DNA from: Acanthornis magna
Lineage: Eukaryota; Chordata; Aves; Passeriformes; Acanthizidae
Length of the DNA: 64,000 nt
Reading direction: 5' to 3'
NCBI GenBank assembly: GCA_036785705.1
Contig: JAWUZG010000970.1
Span: 1,460,501-1,524,500 of the forward strand
Shown: piece by piece, positions 50,001-62,716 of the stretch
Position numbering within the stretch: the first letter of the stretch is position 1
Layout of the letters: each line of letters begins with the position of its first letter
The notes under the pieces: generated by a model
What the model was told of the DNA's origin: nothing
Seen by the model: the letters and a program-made list of their open reading frames with translations, nothing else
Databases searched by the model: none
Translations under genes and position numbers: made by a program

Positions 50001-53000
50001 GTTTACCACTTTAGGGAGGTTTGATTTATGTATCTAATATACATAGAGCAGTTTTGGACCAGGTATAAACAGAAATCGTTTGATTTCAGCTTATGGGTTC
50101 CAGGTAATATTCATTCCTTTAGTTCTGGAATGTGTCCAAATATAGACCATTTACCCTGTGAAGTATAGATGGAAAAAAACAGTCAATGAATTTATATAAA
50201 TATACATCCTTTATATGACATTTTTCTGCTTTGGTAAAGGTGGATAGCTGAAGTGATATAAAAGAAGCACATGAAGAGAATTCCATCTTGGCAAATAAGT
50301 TCTGGTCTTGGCAATCTTATTTTAAATGAAAATCTACAGTAGCCACCTGGGCTACTCATTAAACGTGCTGTCCATTTCAGTATGTGAATATATGATTCCA
50401 CATATAGAACATATTTAAAACTCACGCTGTGAAGTGATACCTGATATATTATGGCTGTACTCTTGATACTGAAAGGTATCTGGCTTGGATACCAGCACCC
50501 GTTTCAAATAATTTTGAGTTCAGCCTCTTAGCAAAGATTATGGCTGACTGCCTCTGCTACTTTCACAGGAAAATTTGATTAAAAGTGGTTGAATTGTGAC
50601 ATTTATTCCAGGTTTTGGTCCTTGCAAGAGTCCGTGGTCCTTTGCAGGGGGAGACAGAGTATCTCCTGTCCTCTGCACCAGGAGCTCTTGCAGAAACCTT
50701 CAGGATACTGGGGCACCTTGGTAGGTGATGCTGGGACTGACGGTGTCTCCACGTGCATGTGCCACCCCTACTCTAGACAGTGAAGGTTAAGCGACATTTC
50801 CCTGTCAGATCTGTCCTGGGAGTAGTATGGGGTGCTGGGGTGGTGGAGCTCATGGAAAACCATTAGGCAGGCAGGCCTGAGGGACCTCTTCAATACAAGT
50901 CCCTACTCTCAGTTCTTTTAAGAGAATACACGTTATTTAGGTATTGATGTGTCTGCTCTACAGCTCTTTGAGACATGAAATGCCATTAGCATTGCCTAAA
51001 GAGATAGATAGTTTGGGGAAGCTACAAGCTGGTGAGAATTCTTCCTGGTCCGTTGAACCGGACATGAGAATTTACCTAATTTATATCTTTGACATCTTTA
51101 TATTCATATTTTTAGTGTGCTCCTCTCTGCAGTTGTCTAACTAGTACTTGGGTCAAAAGCTATGCTAGTCGGCTCTTGAACTAATCCTCCTTCTTTTCTG
51201 TTGACTAGGGCAGCTCAGACAATTTTTCAGAATTTTAACTGGTTTTATTAGTGGTAGAAGAAACCCCAAGCCAGAGGCAGGAGAGTGGAAGTTCACGCAG
51301 CTTTCCGGATGTTCAGGCAGCTGGGAACTGGCCAGGATCACAACAGGAGATGCTGAAGGTGACTTGAAATCACCTTCCTCATCCCCGTTTCCCTTTCCTG
51401 GACCTAGTGCAGCCTGTGTGGAATACAGAACTGAGCTTCAAATCTTTCATTTCACCAGGATGGAGAGAGTTCAATTAAGTGTGCTGATGCCAAGAAACAT
51501 TTTTCAGGTTGTAACTGGCACTCCCATGGGCTATTAGATATTTTACCTGCAGCAGAATGACACTCATTTGTGAAATTATTTCCTGCTGTTAGAAACATCA
51601 AAAAATGTCATTTTCATTACAAATGAAAATTAAGCTATTTTGAAAAAGCAAGGGGGAAACACATTGGTACCAACAGGAAAAAAAGTATGACTTACATTCT
51701 CCGCAGATTTCTAGGTGTATTGTTCATTCCGTAATCCCATTTGTTATATAAATGCACAAAACTTTACAAAAGTAATTTTAATTGAAAGCAAAGCAGCATC
51801 CTGGAGCATTCTTTAATCAACGTACTTGATTGCTCAGTGTTTGAGTACTGAAGCTGAAGATCCCAGCTTCTTCAAGTTTTGCTGGCTTCTAATCTCAACT
51901 TTTCAGATGCAATCCCAGCCTTGTTGCAATCAGGAGCATGCTCCCATTGCTGGCTGTGATGAGACCAGGGTTCCATGTGCCATTGAAAAAAATGTTTTCC
52001 AGAATATCCTGAGTCTTGTTAGGAGCCAGAACTGAAATAACAATATCTGAAAGACAGATCTCCTGTCTGAAGTTTTGTATATTAATTCAGCCTCCTCGTC
52101 TCCACATGACTGCTTTCATAAAGGTCTCTGTCCTGATCTTGACTCGATCAAATCTATAAATCTTTGCATAGTAAGATGAAAATACACAGGCCATAAACAA
52201 AGGTATCTGATGTTTGGATATGTGGCTAGCAGAAAGTATCAGAACCACATAATCATCTTTTTTAAAACAAGGAGGCTTTTGTTCTTGTGATTGTCTTTGC
52301 ACAGCTGTGAGTTTTATAGCACCATGCCAATGAATGCACTCATTGCAACGTTTATTTTACTCTGAAAAGGTAAATTGGGAGTATTAAGCCCCCAATAAGT
52401 ATGTAAAAGTGGCAAAACCACAGGTAAAATGTTACTGAAAGCTGCAGTCCTGCCAGCCATTTCATTTTAAACATGGCTCTTTTAAAAATAACTTTTGCAG
52501 TAAAAGCTGTAACTCCTGGATGTAATATGAGCTATTGCTAATGTCATTCCCATGAATTGCTTACAGTGTTGAAGCGTTAGATGTCTGACAAGTCCATATA
52601 TCTCCTATACAGTATATATGAAAGTTTTTTGCGTCTAAACCATATGTTCTTTTTTTACTCCTCTGTATTCTGGAAATGCACGTGGTTTGGTGATATAGTT
52701 TATTTGAACAGGAACCATAGCAGACAGAATTATTCTTTCACTGAAATGTATCCTTTTTCATACATCTCAGCTTCATGATTAAAGCGATTGGCTCTTGAGG
52801 CGTTAAGTTTAGTCTGCTTCTGCCACAATTACGCCTTTGAAAACTCCTGAGTTCACTCAGTGATTTCCAGTAGTCCTAATGTCATTAGAACAACATGCAG
52901 GTAGTCTGCAAAGTCCAGTAACACTGTCTACACTTCTGGCTTGGGCGAGCTTTTCCCTTCCTCCCTCTTGGCCAAGCCTCACAGCTCTGGGAGAAAACAA

Positions 53001-54060
53001 ATAGCTTTCCTCATGGAAAGTTTTACTTAACCTGGCATGGTGCCTGAGCCTAGACCCTCCTCGTCTCTAATGATGATTGAAAGTGTACATGCTACTGTGA
53101 TAAAACATGCTGAATCGTTAACATTTGGGGCTTGGGCTGTAGGCGATGAGTAAGGGAGGGCTGAAGTAATGCTTTCGAGTCAGACCTTCGGTGGACTTGC
53201 ACGTCTGGGTTGGAGGGGGATCCTGTTACACAAAACCACACACCCGCAGGATTGGGTTTTGCTGTTTCTAGCAGGTTTGATGAATTGGGTCTCCCAGGAG
53301 GCCCACCAGGAGAAAGCCCCCAGAAGCACAGATGACCAGACTAGGTGTCCTTCCTGGTTTTCTGCAGCCCCAGGTGTGCAGTTGCCCGCAGAGCAGACCT
53401 GCCTACCTCTTACCTGTGGTATGCTGTGAAATATAGTAGGGAACTTTGCTTTCTTTCAACATCAGCACTTAGATTTCCGGTGAGATCGTTGAGTCTCGGG
53501 CTTTCAAGGAAGTGTCTGATCCCTTAGGAGAAGTTTTTAGTGGCTCCAGCCCCATTCAGTGATGCCAGACACTGGTGGAGGGAGCAGGAGGCTGACCAAG
53601 TGACAGGAAAGCTGCAGAAAGCAGCATTTTTAGTGTTGAAAAAACAGCCTTTGGTCAATGTGCATCTGCACACGCACCTTCGTGTTAACATTTGGAGTCA
53701 TTAAGTGTTTGGCTGAAACTGCATTGCTCCCCCTCTTTCCAGCTGAGAGCAGCTTGGAAGAAGTTTCTCCTCACTCCCATGCTCCATTCATTCTTCCATT
53801 TCTATATCAGTGGTTGTTGGTGTTGTAGTTTCAAATGGTAAAGGTTTTGTTGGTTATTTTCTCTAAGTCTTCCCTGGCGATCGGGAGAGAAGAAGTTGTT
53901 GTATCTCAGCCTTGGTAACATTTACATCTGCTTTTAAGCCTGGAGCAGTGCCAAGGAAAATACGTGGCTTGCAGAAGCACAAGCTTCGTGAGAAAGCTTT
54001 GTCCCAATGCAAATTATTTTAGGAATATGTTGTTTGTTTGAATCGTTTCTGCTGAGCTGA

Positions 54061-54680
54061 GCAATGTTAGCTGCTCAGGTGTGGCCTCGTGCCTTGGCCT
54101 CTGTGCTCTCGTGTCCTGAACCCCTTCTGTCAAAACACTTGTGGGGAAGTTGTGGGAGCAGAGCCCTCTTCCCGAGGGAGCAGAATATGGCACAGGCAGG
54201 GGCCTGGCAGCTCAGCCCTGCAAACACATCCGTGTCGGAGGGAGTACTCCCTGCCTTCACGTACGGCGCTTCTGGAGAGGCACTGGCGAGCTGCTGGATC
54301 CCCAGGCTGTGGAGGGCCTGCCTCTGCTCCCACTTAAGTCAATAACACCGCTCCCTTTGGGTTCGTCGGGAACGGGACCAAGCGCGTGGCTGGTAGTTAA
54401 ATAGCACATAATAGCTGCATTCATGGAAGCCCGGGCCCTGATAGACAGGCAGAGAGGGAGTTTTTCCGAGCAGATTTCTGTGCGGCACCGCTCGTTGTTT
54501 CATCTGCGTCTGCCGTGCGGCTGGGGCTGGGTCAGGGGCCCGATAGCGGCTTGACCATCGCTGCCGAGAGCAGGCTGCTTGATAACCTGGCTCCGGCTCT
54601 TTCCTCCTCTCTGAGGAGCTCATGTTGATTGTGACCAAAGGGGGCACAGGCTTTCCACAACAGGCTTATCACCAGGCTGG
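54061..54680. promoter_or_regulatory. CpG-enriched patch with GATA and NFAT-core motifs, candidate intronic enhancer
   Basis: I count 28 CpG by eye in 54061-54600, 18 of them in the last 240 bases. GATA cores occur at 54440-54443, 54542-54545 and 54581-54584, with GATAAG on the minus strand at 54665-54670. GGAAA cores (NFAT type, minus strand) occur at 54600-54604 and 54652-54656. I recall that mammalian Nfatc1 has an autoregulatory enhancer in the equivalent last intron; whether this is its counterpart is inference. Such short motifs also occur often by chance. Confidence 0.35.
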
Positions 54681-57600
54681 GAAGACGCTTATGAAAAAAA
54701 GCAGACCCTCAAAATGTTCCCCTCCTCCTCCATCACTGAGGAAGTCTGCAAAGCCTGGGCATTGAAAATACCTGGGAACAATTGGTGAGTAAGAAATACA
54801 GTAGGAAAACTGCGATTGTGTTCCTCGTTGGCCAGCCTGGCTGGGTTTGTCAGCAAACCAGGGAGCTGGACCAGCCCTCTACCTCCTTTACAGACTTCAC
54901 TTTGTCAGTAGATCTTCTACTTTTTGCACACCATGAAAGCTACTGCAAGACAAATAGCAGAAAGCTGAGTGAGATGGTGCTACAAGTGTGTCTAAGTTCC
55001 CAAACCATGTTGTTCCTGAACACATAAATTGCAGTATGAGCACTTGAACAGTCTTGGAAAAGCAATGCTACAGGTTATCCAAATCCATATTAGTGGATTA
55101 AATTATTTGATCCTCATTACATTACCCAAGCATCGTGTAAATGCAGGAACGTTCCTCACTTGCTTTTCCTTTGCACACCTAAAACATGACTTCTCTACTT
55201 AATTTTGACCCTTCTGCAGCCATAGTGCTGCAGAGAGGGTAGAAGATAGGATTTGATTCTTCATGTCTGTCCTGATTGTTCTTGATGTTAGATTTCTCTG
55301 AGAGCTAGGGCTGAAGATCTGTTCCATTTCATAACTACTGTGATACCTTTGGGGTTGCAGAGTAGGTATTGCTGTAGATATTATGAAGCCATTTTGATAC
55401 CCTGGTAGCAGCAGTCAGTTCTTTTTCTAGTATTTTGGGGAAAATATGTGTTTCAGTGCCACCTCATAAGCAAAATCTTCTGCAGATTACTTAAGAAGTA
55501 GAAAAATGCTATTTTGGGTCACAAGAGAAGCCTCCAAAAATAAAAAACTGAAGAATATTTATTTTAACCTTTATTTCTATCCTGCATATGCAAATCCATA
55601 CACGCATAAAGTGTCTGAAATGAGCTATAAGGCTTTGTATTCTAACTCTTTTGCATCTTCATAGTTGTAGTGGGTGAGAGTGATCTAAGTCTCTTCTACT
55701 CATGACTGACTTTTCTGAAAATCACGCAGGTGCCTGTTGAGTAAAACCTCTGAGAAACATGGGATCAGGTGGAGAAGCCCATTCTGTGGAGGTTCTGTTG
55801 TGCACAGTCAGTTTCTGAACCATTGCAGCTCTGTGCTGCTGCACTCCTCTGAGCTGTGATTGTCACTGGTGCCGGCATCTGAGCTTTTGCTCTCCAGTTA
55901 CTCTTTTGGAAGTCTGAAGTGACTGGTAATCTCTTCACTATTAGTTGACTTTTGTTTTTTCCCCTTTGATGACTCTGTGTTCCACCAAACTCCAGGCTGC
56001 ACTTGTAGTCAGCCACTGGCTTGAGGCATTTCACCTCAGAGCATCTGCATGAGGCATTATCAACTTCTCCAGGCATCTTCTTATAGTAATGTCTCTGGAT
56101 CCGTAGTATTGGGAGGTTCCAATGTTCTTCTCAATCTAAAATGACTAGGTGTGAAATTGCCATATAAAAACAGAAACTGGTCCTGATTTTTCTTCAATTA
56201 CACACTCTTTATTTTCTTTGTTCTGAGAAATTTCCCTGATTCATTATCTATTAACTTTTGCCCTACACACCATGGGCCCCAGCAGTCAATGGTTAGAGCT
56301 TCCTGAAGTTGCTAGAATTGATGCCATGCAAATTCCAGTTTTGCAGAGAGTTGTAATGGCTCCACGTTCTGGCAAGTTTTACCTCTAGTCGAACACTGCA
56401 CAAGATCTCCCTGGAAGTGCCACCACAGATGGAGATGGCTGCTCTGTTCCAGACCCTGAGCTCCTAGGTAACTTTGAAAGAGTTCTCAGGCATTTTTCTT
56501 GGGTTTTTTTCTTCCACACAGAGAGTACATTAGGATGAGGAAAGACCTCATTACAAAAGAAGCAAAACTGATTCTAGGGCAGAAAATGCCATCAGCCACA
56601 GAGAGAAGACTGCTTTTTTCATCAGCAGACAAACCCAGGGGCAATGGCTGCTTCAGAGAACATTCCAGGAATTCCCCCACTCTTTTTGGAAACCTCTCCT
56701 GGACCTTTACAGGCCAGAAAAGCACACTACAATCTTTTTAAACCACAGACTCACAGCTGGATGAGCTGCCATCGCTTGGTAGGAACCTGCAAACCTCTGC
56801 TGTTACCAAACTGCTGATTTCTGCCCTATCCAGCACGTAGTCAGAGTCATAGAGATAAAGGTGACCATGGCTGTTGGGGTTAGAGGGTTCAGACTTACCT
56901 TTTTGCGATATGATATCCCAGATATTTCATGCCATTTCAATGGTAAACTGAAGTCTTAAAGAGGAACCAGCAGTGCTGAAGTCAAGGAAGGGTTTGCCAG
57001 AAGGACATGCTAAAGTGAAAGCAGCTTCTTAAGCTATTTTAGTAGCTAACTCTCAATTCCAGAGATAGCTGCAGCCCTCAGCTGAGTTGGTGTGTGCTTG
57101 CTGGCAGAGGCAGATCTGTGTTGCAAGACTCCAGGACCCCCACTCGAAGCTGGGGCTCTGCATGGGTCTGCAAAGGATTCAGGACATTGGAAGGGGCCCT
57201 TTGTGACAAGTACAGGCAAGTGCATATGTGTATATACATTTATTCTATTCGGGAAAGTTAGTGAAAAAAATAAAAGAGAAGCTTTCTCATGAAGCTGTAA
57301 CACAGTTAGCAAGCATTTTAAAGTTTCAGGCTTCTAGTATGGCTGTGAAACTACTTGATGGCGTAATTAGAGTGAAAGAAGGCCTGAGAAAAAGAGAAAT
57401 GAGAGGAGGGTTAAATATAACATCCCCATTAAAAAAAAAAAATTTAAAAAAAAAAAGATGAGCAAAGCTGAATTCTGGAAGAAGAGGGGAAAGGATGAGT
57501 GTGGGTGTGAGAGAGAGCAGTTTGTCTAAAAGTGAAATGGTACAAATGAGTAGTAAGAGCCCAGGATTTGACTGCCATGGAAAAGTATGTCTAAAGAATA

Positions 57601-58441
57601 CCTCGCTTTGCCCCAAAATAATTTAAGTATAGAGAAAAATGAGAGGAGATGATGAAATGAGCATTGTGCTCATTAAGCTAACATAGATCCAAGGAGAAAG
57701 GGTAGAGGAGTCTGTCTGTATTGATCTACAGTGGGATGGCTGCTTTGCCTGCAGGTGGAAAGGTTTGGTGGGCAGCTCCCCTGGGGCAGGACCCTCAAAT
57801 AACCCCATGGCTTATTTCCATGTTCTATCGACAGATTTAATAATGGGCAAGGAGAGGACTTCAGAGCTGCCACTGAGTGGAGAAAGCTCCCACAGGGAGA
57901 CCAAAAAACCCTCAGAAATATGGTGGAAATTAAGGGAGTGGGAAGTGGTCTTTGAGTAAATATAGTGCCATCACCTGAACTTGGTGAGAAATTTTCATAT
58001 CAGTTTTAAGACTTACAGTGTAATAGGGCATCCAGTAAAAATCAGAAAAATAAGAATATATTATCCATTGACTTTTCCCCAGTTGGAAACTACCCGGAAA
58101 AAAATAGTGCTAGAAGGAGTAGAAGTGATCAGACCTTGACAAGGCAGTTGAGGATTTGTAAAAGCTCACTTTCAAGGTTATACAATTGAAGAATAAAACA
58201 GGAAATCCCCTTACTTTGCAACTTTCGAAAGATGGCATTCAAGTTACATTTAGGATGTGATCCAAGTGCCATGAAAATTTTTTCCATCAACTTCGATGGA
58301 TGTTCTAAAACAGGATGTGTTAAATCAGGGGAAATAATAACAGACTCTCAAGTAAATTAACAGAAGATTCACAACAGATTATGAATCACTGTATTAAAGA
58401 ATCAATTAGAGTCAGCTATTTACATAAAGGCAGAGTAGTAG

Positions 58442-58639
58442 CAAAAAAAAACCTTTGAACTAGAAAAAATCAGAACATCTGCTGAAGTTTCCAAAGCTAT
58501 ATTTAGTATTATCTTAGGAAAAGCACCTGGACTGAATGGTGTCTCATCAAAAATTTCTAAGTGTTTCCAGACCAAAATCACTTGGATACTTTTGAAAAAA
58601 AAATCATCTGCTAAAGTAAAAGAAAAAGCTTCTCTCTAA
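58442..58639 (+). pseudogene. Decayed LINE-type reverse-transcriptase fragment
   Basis: A 66-codon stretch free of stops reads LEKIRTSAEVSKAIFSIILG then KAPGLNGVSSKISKCFQTK and ends at TAA 58637-58639. The core GKAPGLNGV resembles the GK(A/S)PGPDG motif at the start of reverse transcriptases of L1-type and related LINEs, preceded by the usual helix (here EVSKAIFSI) and followed by a hydrophobic helix (ITWILLKK). It is unlike the avian CR1 motif (KSMGPDGI). The Pro-Asp of PGPDG has become Leu-Asn, and stops lie on both sides, so it is a dead remnant. The match rests on one motif. Confidence 0.4.
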
Positions 58640-58823
58640 TCCCTTCCACTGAATTTTGTTGTGGGGAACATCCCCATCTTAAACCAGAACACTTTCTGCT
58701 GCCATGAACTAGTTTGCTGGAACCAAGGCCTGCCCTTGCATAACAGTACCATTAGCTAACTGTGGGGTAGGCTTTATTATTATTAGGAATATTTTGGATT
58801 CAAGCACTCGGCACAGAGGAGTG

Positions 58824-58859
58824 TATGAAAAGTGAGCAGACTATGAAAAGTGAGCAGAC
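58824..58859. repeat. Perfect 18 bp tandem duplication
   Basis: TATGAAAAGTGAGCAGAC occurs twice in direct succession (58824-58841 and 58842-58859) without a mismatch. Perfect identity suggests a recent slippage or duplication event. Confidence 0.95.
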
Positions 58860-61800
58860 TTCAGCAGAGATGCCAGATTTCCTGCCAAGAAATCTACGAA
58901 TGGATGGACCTTTTCTTTGGTTGTTAGGTGAATATTCAGAAAAAAATCTGCTTATGAAATTTGCAGCAAACCTACTGTCTTTTATTTTAGTGAGAAAGGG
59001 GGTAAGATACAGGGCTGTCTATGTATGTCTCATGGTGTGAGTTGTGACCTTAGAAACATTTGGTCAGCCAGCCAGAGGTCAGCCAGATGTATACCTGATT
59101 TTCAGGGCTATTTTTATGGTTTCTCTGATGATAAACTCTATATTTCTGCAGCGACCAACACAATTTCTCTGCTGTCAGTTAAGACCCTGCTTCAGGGAGG
59201 AGCTGGCAGATGTTTGTGATGCCACTTGAGGCTGTATAATGCTTTCTGTCGTGCATGGTCCCCTGAGGGATGTGGCCACCACCTCCCTGTACCTATTTTG
59301 GGAAAAATATCAATGTTCAGAAAGTTGTCTGTAGAGAGATTTGCATTTCATATGACAAACTTCCATTGGGGGGAAGCACCACTGAAGGGGGAAAACCCCA
59401 CATCTTGTGACACTAAAATGATTTTAAGAATTCTTTGCTGAGATGTCTAGGTGGGAATGTTTCTCACAACATGGAAAAGATATCTCGATTGGTGCTGCAA
59501 GATGAAAATCTTAAGAATGGGAGAATTTACCTTTGGTTCTTCTTGATGGAGGCAACTGGAGTAAGTCAGCATAGATCCATCTAGATGTAGTGCAGCTGCA
59601 CTGATTTCTACCTGTTCAGGCCCAAAACCAATTTATTTAAGAATGAATGCACAGGCTGCATGGACAGTTCTTCTAGCTACATCCTTACTTGAGATTACCC
59701 TGCTTTTAAATACTAACAGACATTTCTGTGTATCTTTTCCTTTGCAGACTTTTATTTCTATCATGTATCTGTGTTTCACATGCCAATGGAAATCAGGAAA
59801 GGAAATTGATTTGTATGAATGGACTTCATAAACTTCATGTTTTACCAATAATGAAATCCTGGTTTGCAGAATGAGAAATAATAGGGCTTTTCCAAAATAT
59901 CTTAATCCTTGGCTATTATTAGTGGCATAAAATGAACCGTTCTTTCCTACGTGTCTAAAGTCCAAGTTGTGCTCCATGTGATATTCTTTCCAGTCTCATG
60001 TCAGTAAATAATTGCCATGCTGCTCTTTAGTCTGTCTCTGACCTTCACTATGCTTGCTTTTCTTGAACAAAAGTTGGGAGTTGCTGCAGATTGATCTCCT
60101 ACTGTGATCTGATCTAGTCTAGTGTGAAAGGAAAGCTCGTTAATCCTACTCCCAAATTCCTTACCCAGTTTACTATAAACGTACTGCTCTATAAGCATAC
60201 GTAATACAGCACAGCCGTAACAGCGCTTAAAACGGGATTAGGCCATGCCTCATATTTTCTAACTACTTCTACTCTTGCAGGAATACAAATTCACTCTCTT
60301 TATATTGTCGGGGGGACTTCTAAAAAAAATTGTTTAGCTAGTTTCAGTTTTCTGATTTTATGCCAGAATATTGTCTAGTCTGTCTAACCTTGGCCAGTTT
60401 GTGTAATTACCTGAATATGAACCAAATATGGTTCATATCTTAAGAAGTCTCTTTTGTGGATGGGAAGAACCAAGTAGATTTACATGATCTTGTTTTACAA
60501 ATTAAAAATTGGCAGCTGAGCTGTGTAGTCAAGCAAAGCAAGGATTTTAAGTCCTAGAGAAGTGGTTTAAGATCTAGAAAAGAAAAACTATGTGCTGCTA
60601 CTAAAACCTTGTGCATGGTTTTCCACTATTCTCTACAAGTGGGTAGGGCTGTAGGATCAAACTTTACCCACATGCATATGCACTAAAACCACTGAAGTAA
60701 ACACAGAAATGTGTTTGTCCTGTTTGAGTGGTGGAAATCAGAAGTAAGTCTGCTGACATCAAGGAAGTCTTGCATCCTTCAAAATTCCAGCAAGATAAGA
60801 GAACAGATCTACTTGCCTCTTTTGCATATCCACATTAAAACTTTTCAAATTATCTTTTGAGAATAATGAACAAAATAGAGTGTTTACAATACAGTGACTG
60901 GTATGTTTTCTTGCCAAACCATCAGACCAGTACATTGAGCATTTGTAGACCACTCTTGCATATATCTGTCTGTGTTTAATAAGAACTTGCGCATTGAAAA
61001 AAACTAAACTAAAAGAACTAAAGAACTAAAGTGTGTTGAAGTGAGTAGGAATTCTTCTATTGTCTCCTATGCTCTTCGGATCAGACTCCAATTCACAATC
61101 ACGATAACATATCACTTAATGCTCTTTTAAAAAGTTCTGTGTTGAAAAGAAATAATGCATGAAAATCTCTAATATTGGGTGAAAATTTCAGGACCCAAAA
61201 GTTGATGAAAGTGGAAGTTATAGTTCCCAGAGTAACTGTATAATTACATTAATATGTTAAGGTAAATGGCACATACGATAATCTGAAATACTGCCTGTAT
61301 TTCACATGTTGTGTGACTGACTGGCAGTGTTTCAAAAACACTCACTTTGATTGTTTGGATCTGCTGATATTTAAAGTAACATTTGTGTTGTTTGCAAGGG
61401 ATCTCCATGACATCTCAGTGTGTTCTTGCACATTGAATGGTGCATAAATATATTTTGCATGAGTGCACCATGTCTGTTTCTGTCCCCCTATATGCCAGTA
61501 GGACAGAGACATTCTTCTCCTGGCGTAGTTCTCATACAAATATGTAAGGTCCCTTTGTGGGACCATTTTGGAAGTTTCTTGAGTGGCTGCAATCATTCAT
61601 GTGGTCTGTAATGAGACAACGACAACACTGCACCATGTATTCTCCATGGAAAACAGGGAAATTTCAACAATTTTCCATTTTCTGTGATGTTTTTCTCTAA
61701 AGAGGGGGCCTTCTTTATGTGTACAAAGATTTCTGTTGCAGCTCTCCATAGATAGCCATGCCAAAGAGAAAGCATGAGAGCTTTTAGGGCAGAACATTCA

Positions 61801-62662
61801 TCCTCACTTATCTGGCCCTCAGAGACATTAGCTAATCGAGGCACGATACTCCATACAATAGGACAAGTGCTGTAAAGCTACCTCTGTTATCCCAGCAAAC
61901 ATGGAGACTTATCATTCCCATGGCCGTTTTACAGGATTTGTTTTCTTCTGACAACAACATCCACAGCCTACAGTGCTATCAGCTCCAACAATGAATCTGA
62001 TGCTGGCTCTCTGTGTTATCGTCTCCCTAATAAGTGTCCTTTTTTTCTACTTTTCTTTTTTCTTTCCCACCCCATTTGTGAGAATTTCTCCCCTGGAGCT
62101 CTTCTCTATCAGGTCCCTGCAGCTGCTGTTATTTTAGATATGGCAGGAAGTAGGTACCGGAAAACAGCGAGAGCTCACAGCACTCAGAAAAATCTAGAAA
62201 TTCCTCTGATTTACCCTAGGCTCTGGCTCCAATCAAAGCTGGTTGAAAAAAGAAAATGCAAAGGGAGAGGGGGGGATGCTGGCGGAGGGAAAGGCCCAAG
62301 CAGACAACTGCGTCTGGGCTGCGTGCGTTAGGGAGGAGAGTTTCAGCCATCACCTCCTGCAGGGTACCAGGGGGATGCTCCACACGGCCATGTGGATGGG
62401 GAGTGCTTGGCTGGGAGCAACATTCCGTGGCAGAGCTGGGGCCAGCACCCTCTCCAACAGCCCAGAAAACCCCTTCTTGCCTCCCCAGGGACATGTGTTT
62501 CTCATCCCTTCTTCACCTTCTCCCCCTTGCATGTCCAGTGTGCGCCTGAAGCAGATCAGCTTCCCTGCCAGCAGCAGCTCCTGTAAATGCTTTTAGCAGC
62601 GCTTACCAAGGGGCGCCAGCCAAAGACACTGGAGGAAAGTCACTGGAGCAGGAAACTTACAT

Positions 62663-62716
62663 CACTACTACTACTATTATTATTATTATTATTACTACCA
62701 CTATTATTTTTATTAT
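62663..62716. repeat. ACT/ATT trinucleotide microsatellite, imperfect
   Basis: A run of ACT units passes into ATT units, then returns to ACT, ACC, ACT and ATT. The block structure suggests substitutions spread by slippage. Confidence 0.9.

Noticed and set aside
58040..58200. Good acceptor-like CTTTTCCCCAG followed by about 37 open codons
   Set aside because: The phase fits, but the peptide has no similarity to the NFATC1 C-terminus or any other protein I know.
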